From Promethearchaeota archaeon (GTDB taxonomy: Archaea > Asgardarchaeota > Lokiarchaeia > Sigynarchaeales > SOKP01), in NCBI GenBank assembly GCA_014730295.1, contig WJIN01000411.1, positions 1 to 6,350 of the forward strand: DNA of 6,350 bases, given 5' to 3'. This document shows positions 1 to 5,355 of the stretch, piece by piece. Both the position numbers and the translations under genes were made by a program. Each line of letters begins with the position of its first letter. Within the stretch, counting starts at the first letter, position 1. The notes below the pieces were generated by a model. It was not told where the DNA came from. It saw only the letters and a program-made list of their open reading frames with translations, and searched no databases.

Positions 1-147
1 AACCAAGTCAAGATCATGTCTTTTCCATTCTTTCGGTAAATGTTCATCAAAATAGCTTCCTATCCCGAATATTGTGAGAATAGAGTCTTGATAAGAAGCT
101 ACAATATCCGATATAATTTTTTGAACTAAATTGACTTTTTCAGCCAC
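1..147 (-). CDS. Nucleotidyltransferase-domain protein, N-terminal 49 codons only (runs off left edge)
   Basis: The frame is open from a GTG at 147-145 to the window edge. An in-frame TAG at 192-190 and no ATG, GTG or TTG between them leave this GTG as the only reasonable start. A helix (residues about 3-20) is followed by a hydrophobic strand and FGIGSYFDE (27-35), then W41 and the acidic pair D45 and D47 in HDLDLV. Gly-Ser followed by Asp-x-Asp is the signature of the polymerase-beta nucleotidyltransferase fold, in which the two acids bind the metals that activate NTP transfer. Such proteins include tRNA- or protein-modifying enzymes and MNT-type partners of HEPN toxins. The substrate cannot be told from this fragment. 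It lies 91 bp after the zinc-ribbon gene on the same strand but has its own TATA-like box, so it is probably transcribed separately. The fold is fairly secure; the specific role is unknown. Confidence 0.75.
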   Translation of the reverse strand, partial: MAEKVNLVQKIISDIVASYQDSILTIFGIGSYFDEHLPKEWKRHDLDLV

Positions 148-168
148 GATATTAAAAAGATATTCAGA

Positions 169-180
169 TATTATAAATAT
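169..180 (-). promoter_or_regulatory. TATA-like promoter box for the nucleotidyltransferase gene
   Basis: On the minus strand the sequence reads ATATTTATAATA, an archaeal TATA-box-like element. Its centre lies about 26 nt before the GTG at 147. That is the usual distance from TATA box to transcription start in archaea, so the transcript is probably leaderless or nearly so. This fits the lack of any Shine-Dalgarno-like sequence before the GTG. In A/T-rich DNA such a match can be chance. Confidence 0.4.
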
Positions 181-215
181 CCTTACGGGCTATGAATTTT
201 AATAAATGGCAATTT

Positions 216-226
216 AAAAAAAAAAA
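216..226 (-). terminator. T-run terminator after the zinc-ribbon gene
   Basis: A run of eleven A on the plus strand gives T11 on the minus strand, beginning 13 nt after the stop codon that ends at 239. Archaeal transcription commonly ends at such T-runs without a hairpin. It should separate the zinc-ribbon gene from the nucleotidyltransferase gene downstream. Confidence 0.55.
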
Positions 227-238
227 TGAGTCCATAAC

Positions 239-943
239 TTAATCCCATTTAACTATTTCGTTATATCCGTAGCAATTTTTACATTCTTTGTACAATACTA
301 TCCTCGATCCAGAATGTTTTGTATATAATTTATTACCACATTTTCTACATTTCGCAATTGTTAATAATTGATATATATATGATACTTTCAAATTATTATT
401 ACAATACGGACATTTAACAACCTTGAAATAATCTCTTTTGTCGATAAGTTTTAAGGTATTTCCACACCAAAGGCATTCTGTATTGATCTTCAAAATATCG
501 TTATCACTATCAAATGAATATATTTTCTCATGGGAATCGCAGATAGAAAATAGGAAATCATAGTCATTGCGTGCCTGATCAAAGACGAGATAATTATACT
601 TTCCGCATATTATTTCAATAGGATAATCCTCATAATCTCTGACCGATCTAGTAATAAGACCAAACTCTACCGATTTCGTGGTTAATGTGAAATCTGCATG
701 TTTACAATTAAAACACGATGTATCAGGTATAAATCTTTTTCTTAGATCTTTATTTGTTATATCGAATTTCTGCTGCTTAAAATTCGGAATATGTTCTGGG
801 ACATCAGATTCGGTATCTGTGATTCCAAAATTACGTTGTAGTATTTGAGTGGGGGTTAATGGCTTCGGATTTTCTGCGCCACAATTTTCGCATACCACTT
901 CATTCTTTCCTAGCTTTTTCTCACATTTTTTGCATTTCCTCAT
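239..943 (-). CDS. Multi-zinc-ribbon protein of unknown function (234 aa)
   Basis: The start is well fixed: an in-frame TAA lies directly before the ATG. Three clear four-cysteine zinc ribbons can be read: C4/C7 with C18/C21, C157/C160 with C178/C181, and C199/C202 with C221/C224. The middle region adds C77/C80, C113 and C135 with H138 nearby, which could form one more irregular site. The last two ribbons follow each other closely and have almost equal loops (17 and 18 residues), suggesting duplication. No catalytic motif, signal peptide or membrane segment is seen, so the protein is probably cytoplasmic. Arrays of ribbons like this usually bind nucleic acid or mediate protein contacts, but I do not recognise the family and assign no function. 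It may share a transcript with the genes upstream, since no T-run separates it from the one ending at 1105, or it may use an A/T-rich box near 958-970 or 1012-1024. Confidence 0.8.
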   Translation of the reverse strand: MRKCKKCEKKLGKNEVVCENCGAENPKPLTPTQILQRNFGITDTESDVPEHIPNFKQQKFDITNKDLRKRFIPDTSCFNCKHADFTLTTKSVEFGLITRSVRDYEDYPIEIICGKYNYLVFDQARNDYDFLFSICDSHEKIYSFDSDNDILKINTECLWCGNTLKLIDKRDYFKVVKCPYCNNNLKVSYIYQLLTIAKCRKCGNKLYTKHSGSRIVLYKECKNCYGYNEIVKWD

Positions 944-1104
944 TTAGTATAACACATTTGATTTATTACCGTTATTGGAAATAGAATTTTCATCATAATA
1001 CTAGAAGTAACTTTTTTTATTTAAGTTCTCTCTCCGATTTCATGATTAAGAATATCTAAAATAAGGTTCAGCTAAATATTTTTTCTATTATTACTTTTTT
1101 GTTC

Positions 1105-1695
1105 TCAATTACCTGATGGATTTTTTGTACCACAGTAGAGACAGAACTCAGGATTCCTACCCTCTTCTATTTCTACTCCGCAATTCTGACATTTAAGGAT
1201 GCTACGCTCCTCGGGTTTACTTTGAGAATTTGATGTTAATAATAACGGTTTATTGCTTTCGGGAATTAAAGTGAACTCTTCGATTAATCCTTCATCCTTC
1301 AGACATCTAGCTACTTTTCTGGCTGTTTTTAAGTCATAATCACATTCCGTTAGCAAATCATAAAGCGAGGGGTTTTCAATCTGATGAAGGGCGTTAGTTG
1401 CTTTGTTTCTAACCTTCTGCTCGTTAGTAGAGTCTATAGAAGGTAAGTTTTCAAAGTAATTTTGAAAGTCTACAACTTGATCAAGATGTAGCTTAAACTC
1501 ACCAACCATTTGATTTTTAGAAGGTAATTCCCCTTCCTTGATGCAATACTCTAATATCTGCACCATTATTTCAGTTTCCCTCTCTATTTTTTTTTCTAAA
1601 TATAACTCGATGTTTTTATATATCTCATCTCTTAAAAGAAACGAAATTCCTCCATAACTTGATCTAGAGTAAGGTGAATTATATAATCCGATCAT
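1105..1695 (-). CDS. Putative winged-helix protein with C-terminal zinc ribbon (196 aa)
   Basis: The C-terminus is a compact zinc ribbon: C169/C172 and C185/C188, with the typical CGxx turns. Before it, residues about 103-145 read like a winged-helix unit: a helix, SLYDLL, a second helix starting DLKTARKVARCL, then DEGLIEEF and a strand. The first hundred residues look helical and charged, possibly a coiled coil at about 22-55. A DNA-binding or transcription-associated role is plausible but not shown; I recognise no named family. The ATG at 1695 is preceded by 24 open in-frame codons reaching back to the stop codon of the next gene upstream, which is in the same frame, and none of them is a usual start. 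The gene is therefore either an independent downstream cistron with a short leader (a TATA-like stretch lies near 1741-1751) or the second half of a protein broken by a TAA. Confidence 0.7.
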   Translation of the reverse strand: MIGLYNSPYSRSSYGGISFLLRDEIYKNIELYLEKKIERETEIMVQILEYCIKEGELPSKNQMVGEFKLHLDQVVDFQNYFENLPSIDSTNEQKVRNKATNALHQIENPSLYDLLTECDYDLKTARKVARCLKDEGLIEEFTLIPESNKPLLLTSNSQSKPEERSILKCQNCGVEIEEGRNPEFCLYCGTKNPSGN

Positions 1696-1767
1696 ACCCA
1701 GGATTGGTGTTATCTTATTTTTTTCACTTTCAGCTAGAAAATTATATATCTTATTCCCTTCATATAA

Positions 1768-2475
1768 TTATTCCAAAAATTGAAGCGTAGTAATATCCCT
1801 TTTCTCAACAAGAGTTTGTATTTCTTCTCTAACATTTGGTCTAGGTGGGTTCCATACTTTAATCCCCATCAAACGCTTTACTTTTGGAAGTAATTTACTA
1901 AAATGTTTATCAACCACACTCCTCAAGAAAGGTGTATAGCCCGGTATTGACTCCGTTTTCTTTCCGTCCGCTGAAGTCCAGCGAAGAGGCTTCAGAATAC
2001 CCGCTCTAATTAACTTTCCGTCATTTAGTTCTTCTCCGTAAATTGCATTATACTGAACATTAAGGGAAGGAAAATTCTCTTCTGGTGAATTGTTGTATAT
2101 ATGGATAAATTGCTTTACCTCATCATCAGATTCTTTAATCTTAATAAGAATAGAATTGATAAACAACTTCGAATAAGGTTCATGCTGAAGAGTTTTTAGA
2201 ATATACTCTCGAAGCTTATTGATTGTATATTTATCTTCTTTAAGTTCTAAAATCTTTTCTACTTCTTTTCTGAAAGTGCTCATTATTTGATCTATTTCTT
2301 GTTCTTTAAGATCATAAGTCAGCTTGAGATTAGTCCGTATGTAAGAATAGTTTTCTTCAATTCCGTATCCAGCACTCATCGAGGTGGGATTTATGGTAAA
2401 TTGCAAAAATCCATCCAATATATTGATATCATCTTCATACTTTTGAAGAATTTTATTAATAATAGTAATATCCAT
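1768..2475 (-). CDS. Hypothetical helical protein (235 aa), possibly the front half of a split gene
   Basis: No family is recognised. Residues 1-22 and 55-125 look helical and charged, with no membrane segment or signal peptide. Residues about 153-190 run from LIRAGILKPLRW through a Gly- and charge-rich turn to PGYTPFL, which could be the recognition helix and wing of a winged-helix fold; this is a guess from pattern only. It is the first gene of the minus-strand group and starts next to the divergent intergenic region. Upstream of the ATG, an A/T-rich box near 2510-2522 could serve as promoter, with AGGGTT as a weak ribosome-binding site. Its TAA stop (1770-1768) is in frame with the following gene, and the frame stays open after it. 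Coding potential is supported by the long open frame and ordinary amino-acid composition, not by homology. Confidence 0.65.
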   Translation of the reverse strand: MDITIINKILQKYEDDINILDGFLQFTINPTSMSAGYGIEENYSYIRTNLKLTYDLKEQEIDQIMSTFRKEVEKILELKEDKYTINKLREYILKTLQHEPYSKLFINSILIKIKESDDEVKQFIHIYNNSPEENFPSLNVQYNAIYGEELNDGKLIRAGILKPLRWTSADGKKTESIPGYTPFLRSVVDKHFSKLLPKVKRLMGIKVWNPPRPNVREEIQTLVEKRDITTLQFLE

Positions 2476-2708
2476 CTTTAACCCTGTAATTTTTACTTTG
2501 AAAATTGTTAGTAAGTATATAGAAAAGAGACCTTTTAAATTATGTTATAAACCCTTTGAATGTTAAAAGTGATATAGAATACTAAGGAAATAGGAATAAG
2601 CAAGATATTTCGTATTATTAGTTAATAAGATTTATCCGAGATTTCTTCTTTTAATAAATCTTAAAATATGAATAATATTATCTTTTATCTCAAATAACAG
2701 GTAAATAT
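2476..2708. promoter_or_regulatory. Divergent intergenic region with promoters for both directions
   Basis: These 233 A/T-rich bases separate the minus-strand group from the plus-strand group. They contain no credible gene. Candidate boxes are CTATATACTTAC on the minus strand (about 2510-2522) and TAATAAATCTTAAAATAT on the plus strand (about 2652-2669), the latter roughly 40-55 nt before the DUF4268 start. AGGT at 2699-2702 is a weak ribosome-binding site for that gene. An inverted repeat overlaps the plus-strand promoter. The role as a two-way promoter follows from the gene layout; the exact boxes are tentative. Confidence 0.5.
2626..2663. repeat. 10-bp perfect inverted repeat upstream of the DUF4268 gene
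   Basis: TAAGATTTAT at 2626-2635 is exactly complementary, in reverse, to ATAAATCTTA at 2654-2663, with 18 bases between the arms. The right arm overlaps the A/T-rich stretch proposed as the promoter, so a dimeric regulator bound here could block transcription. The arms are A/T-rich, and a chance match is possible in this composition. Confidence 0.4.
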
Positions 2709-3629
2709 ATGGTGGTTTTTATAAAATTTGGCGAATATAAAAAATTGAAAATTACAGACCATTGGAACCGAGAAGATCAAGACTTCACTCCATGGTTAAG
2801 TCAGAATTTAGAGTATCTCAATGACGCATTGGGATTGGATATTCAATCCTCAGACATCGAATATCCTACTGGGAGTTTTTCTGTAGATATATTAGCCTTA
2901 GACGAAAATGGGGAAACCGTGATCATCGAAAATCAATACGGCAAGTCGAATCATGACCATTTGGGAAAAACTCTCACATATCAAGCGTACCATGATGCGA
3001 AAACGGTAATCTGGATTTGCGAAGAGACCAGACCGGAGCATGAAAAAGTATTTAATTGGTTGAATGAAACGGTATCGGACGGCACTCAATTTTATTTGGT
3101 ACAGTTAGAACTCTTTCAGATCGATGATTCCCGTCCTTTTCCGAGATTTGAGAAAATCTGTTATCCTTCTGAAATTTCAAACTCGGTTAGAAAAGAAAAA
3201 CGCGAATTAACCGAACGACAGAGAAACCGTAATGAGTTTTGGGAATTGTTTGAAGAGAAATTTACCGAACTCAATCCCGCTACAAATCTTATAGGAGGAA
3301 GAACACGAAAGATTACTTTAGAATCGGGTGCGCTATACTTGATTTTTCGTATTACCAATAAAGAGGCAAAAATAGAATTAAGTTTAGAATCAGGTGATCC
3401 TCAAACAAATAAAGATCTCTTTAAACGCATAGAATCAAAACAAGCGGAAATAGAAGCAAAATTTTCCCGTTCTTTGATATGGAATTTTCAAGAAGGAAGA
3501 AAAATGCAAAAAATACAACATGTTATTGAAGGGGGAGGATTAGATGATGATGACAGATGGGAAGAGATTCAAGAACAAATGATACATCGCATGAAAGAAT
3601 TTAAAACGGCATTTAAACCATACCTATAA
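2709..3629 (+). CDS. DUF4268 protein with PD-(D/E)XK-like nuclease-fold N-terminus (306 aa)
   Basis: Two parts are visible. The N-terminal part (about 18-155) starts with W19 and DFTPWLSQNLEYL, then FSVDILALDENGETVIIENQ and HDHLGK, followed by a strand VIWICEE and EKVFNWLNE. D60, E74 and Q76 sit where a PD-(D/E)XK nuclease carries its catalytic residues, with Gln in place of the usual Lys. From memory, the Glu-Asn-Gln and HDHLGK motifs are typical of the proteins that carry DUF4268, so this is not a local defect. The C-terminal part (about 173-306) matches the DUF4268 pattern: NEFWELF, GALYLIFRI, a helix with KQAEIEAKFSRSLIW, and an acidic stretch DDDDRWEEI. The length is normal for the family. 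Members are cytoplasmic, widespread in accessory regions and near restriction systems, and have no settled function; DNA binding or cleavage is inference. It appears monocistronic, with a T-rich terminator behind it. Confidence 0.85.
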   Translation: MVVFIKFGEYKKLKITDHWNREDQDFTPWLSQNLEYLNDALGLDIQSSDIEYPTGSFSVDILALDENGETVIIENQYGKSNHDHLGKTLTYQAYHDAKTVIWICEETRPEHEKVFNWLNETVSDGTQFYLVQLELFQIDDSRPFPRFEKICYPSEISNSVRKEKRELTERQRNRNEFWELFEEKFTELNPATNLIGGRTRKITLESGALYLIFRITNKEAKIELSLESGDPQTNKDLFKRIESKQAEIEAKFSRSLIWNFQEGRKMQKIQHVIEGGGLDDDDRWEEIQEQMIHRMKEFKTAFKPYL

Positions 3630-3635
3630 TAAATT

Positions 3636-3657
3636 TTATCTTTGTCCCTTTTTTGTT
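3636..3657 (+). terminator. T-rich terminator after the DUF4268 gene
   Basis: Seven bases after the stop codon the plus strand becomes strongly T-rich and includes T6 at 3649-3654 with further T-clusters on both sides. There is no hairpin. This is the form of an archaeal T-run terminator and would separate this gene from the RPA pair downstream. Confidence 0.45.
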
Positions 3658-3753
3658 TAAATACCCTCACACGATCCAAGACTCATATTAAGATCCGCAT
3701 ACCAAATATGGTGAGGAAAAATAACACAAACCTTTTCAGTAGCAATAAAGGAT

Positions 3754-4326
3754 ATGCAAGGAGAGTCATTACGTTATAAAGTTGACCTACCCAAAACCTA
3801 CACAACCGTTATCGACACCCTTCTTCGCACCCGTTCCATCGCCCTCATAAAACACCAAACACAGATTACCAAAAACCTTTCGGAAAACATTTTTATCGTT
3901 ATCAGAGAATCGCAATTCATTCCGTTAAATATCATAAGGCTAAATATTAAGAAGTTTCTAAGTAATATTTCATACTATACTCGGTTTCTACGGGAATACA
4001 CGATTCACTATGAGCCGAATCTGAACTCAGCATATCGCACCGTCAGAGTGTATCTTCACAAACTCCATCGGATAGCCCCTGTGTTTGAATACTCTCGCGC
4101 AAAAATTAACCTTAAGACACTTCAAGGGTTTTGTTATCGGAAAAATATATGGCCGCATCTTACCACTCAGCTTGCGATGACCATCGCGCTCACGGATAAA
4201 AATAATACCGCTCATACGGACAAACTTAAAAATATAAACGTAAGACTAATTTCTAATTGTTCAGCATATGCGTTTTATGAGTTAAGAAAAAAATTACTTC
4301 ACGTGGGAGTGATTCGGGATGAGTGA
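3754..4326 (+). CDS. Hypothetical basic protein coupled to RPA, two winged-helix-like segments (190 aa)
   Basis: No family is recognised. The protein is rich in Lys, Arg, His and Tyr, as expected of a nucleic-acid binder. Two segments look alike: SAYRTVRVYLHKLHRI (92-107) and SAYAFYELRKKLLHVGVI (170-187). Each reads like the recognition helix of a winged-helix domain leading into a turn, which suggests two such units in tandem. No other start codon lies near the ATG at 3754; AAGGA just before it is too close to serve as a good ribosome-binding site. The main argument that it is real is context. Its last codons contain GGAGTGAT, a near-perfect Shine-Dalgarno sequence for RPA, and the RPA ATG overlaps its TGA by 8 nt. 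This suggests co-translation and perhaps a shared job at single-stranded DNA. It could also be a poorly conserved leader ORF. Confidence 0.6.
   Translation: MQGESLRYKVDLPKTYTTVIDTLLRTRSIALIKHQTQITKNLSENIFIVIRESQFIPLNIIRLNIKKFLSNISYYTRFLREYTIHYEPNLNSAYRTVRVYLHKLHRIAPVFEYSRAKINLKTLQGFCYRKNIWPHLTTQLAMTIALTDKNNTAHTDKLKNINVRLISNCSAYAFYELRKKLLHVGVIRDE
4305..4313 (+). promoter_or_regulatory. Ribosome-binding site for RPA inside the upstream gene
   Basis: GGGAGTGAT lies a few bases before the ATG at 4319. It matches GGAGGTGAT, the complement of the conserved archaeal 16S rRNA 3' end, apart from one position. It supports the chosen RPA start and indicates that RPA is translated from an internal site on a shared message, in contrast to the genes here with no such site. 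Confidence 0.6.
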
Positions 4327-5278
4327 TACTCAAGAAGTTTATCAAGCACTTATGGATTTGGGATTTACCGAAGAGGACTTGGAGGAGGAAGTGAGACAAA
4401 AAGAAAGTAAATTCCATGGGTTTATTACCAAGCAAGGAGCTCTATTTCTCATCGCAAAAGAAAACGGGATTCAGATTCGAGCCGAAGATGTCGATCCCGA
4501 AGCATATGCGGAAGCCGAGCAAGAAGTGGATTACAACGAGTTTATCGTTCCAATTGAGGACTTAGACAAACAAATGACAAATATTGTGCTTTTGGGGAAG
4601 GTCACGCGCATTTTTCCCGTTAATGAATTTGTGAGAAAAGACGGTACCGCCGGAAAAGTAGGATCATTCTTAGTGACCGATGCTTCCGGAACAACAAAAG
4701 TGGTTCTATGGGGTGAACAAGTGAAAATAATGGAAAGCGAATTTTTTCAGGTGGGCACCACTATAAGATGCATTAACGGTTATGCAAAAATCGGATTAAA
4801 AGAACTTTTGGAGGTCCATTTTTCCAAAAAAAGTAAGCTGCTCTTGGATCCCCAAGACATTTCGAAAAAAATGCGATCCAAATTAGAGCAAATCCCTATT
4901 CCCAAGGGAGCCGGAATGAATACTCTTAGTAAAAACACAGGGGAATATGAAGGATATAAAGGTGATGAGAAGTTAGAAGTAAAAGATCTTTTTACAAAGG
5001 AGGGTTTTATTGCTTCACTATCGGGGATTATCACGATCGGAGGGCTCAAGGAATTTACAAAAGATAACGGAGACAAGTCCTTTTTACTAAAACTCCTTCT
5101 GACCGATAGAACCGGAGAAATTACCGTAAATATTTGGGGTATGTCCGCAATCGAGATACTTAAGATGGTCGAAAACGGAATGTCCGTACAGCTTAAGAAT
5201 GTATTTATCGAGGAGAACGAATATTCCAAGTCAAAAGAGATTACCTTCAACAAAAAATCTGTCATTAAGTTTATATAG
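4319..5278 (+). CDS. Archaeal RPA-type single-stranded-DNA-binding protein, two OB folds (319 aa)
   Basis: Replication protein A coats single-stranded DNA during replication, repair and recombination. An N-terminal helical segment (about 5-52) with FTEEDLEEEV and GALFLIAKENG is typical of archaeal RPA. The first OB fold (about 87-176) contains VLLGKVTRIFPV, then a Lys/Gly loop, GSFLVTDASGTTKVVLWGE and a closing strand. The second (about 228-319) contains SLSGIITIGGLKEFTKDNG and LLTDRTGEITVNIWG. The aromatic W131 and W273 fall at matching places in the two folds. A linker of about 45 residues joins them. No zinc finger (CxxC pair) is present, unlike some euryarchaeal RPAs; the only cysteine is C151. 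The start is supported by a strong ribosome-binding site and the 8-nt overlap with the gene before it. No T-run follows the stop, so some read-through toward the restriction gene is possible. Confidence 0.92.
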   Translation: MSDTQEVYQALMDLGFTEEDLEEEVRQKESKFHGFITKQGALFLIAKENGIQIRAEDVDPEAYAEAEQEVDYNEFIVPIEDLDKQMTNIVLLGKVTRIFPVNEFVRKDGTAGKVGSFLVTDASGTTKVVLWGEQVKIMESEFFQVGTTIRCINGYAKIGLKELLEVHFSKKSKLLLDPQDISKKMRSKLEQIPIPKGAGMNTLSKNTGEYEGYKGDEKLEVKDLFTKEGFIASLSGIITIGGLKEFTKDNGDKSFLLKLLLTDRTGEITVNIWGMSAIEILKMVENGMSVQLKNVFIEENEYSKSKEITFNKKSVIKFI

Positions 5279-5322
5279 ATTAATACAAAAGTTTCTGGAT
5301 TATTTAGCAAGTAACTATAAAA

Positions 5323-5330
5323 TATATAAA
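5323..5330 (+). promoter_or_regulatory. TATA box for the restriction-modification gene
   Basis: TATATAAA is a strong archaeal TATA-box match within a longer A/T tract. Its centre lies about 29 nt before the ATG at 5356, which places transcription start close to the start codon. No Shine-Dalgarno-like sequence precedes that ATG, so a leaderless transcript is likely. The gene therefore seems to have its own promoter and not to depend on the RPA message. Confidence 0.5.
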
Positions 5331-5355
5331 TACATAATGAGTTATCTTATATTAA

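Noticed and set aside
2287..2481. 64-codon plus-strand frame opposite the hypothetical gene 2475-1768
   Set aside because: Phe- and Ile-rich shadow frame of A/T-rich coding DNA; the opposing frame is longer and better composed.
3665..3716. Possible stem CCTCAC/GTGAGG in the gap before the RPA pair, considered as a structured RNA
   Set aside because: Only six pairs with a 40-base loop that shows no further stable pairing; not enough for a riboswitch, tRNA or small RNA.
3647..3753. Clear promoter for the RPA pair
   Set aside because: A/T-rich candidates (TTTAAATA near 3656 and AAAAATAA near 3717) both exist, but neither spacing is convincing, so no box was called.
4780..5310. 176-codon open frame on the minus strand, antisense to RPA
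   Set aside because: It lies almost wholly opposite the well-supported RPA gene, is rich in Ser, Phe and Ile as expected from reading a coding strand backwards, and shows no motif.
5279..5355. Terminator after RPA
   Set aside because: No T-run or hairpin follows the stop codon; the A/T tract is better explained as the promoter of the next gene.
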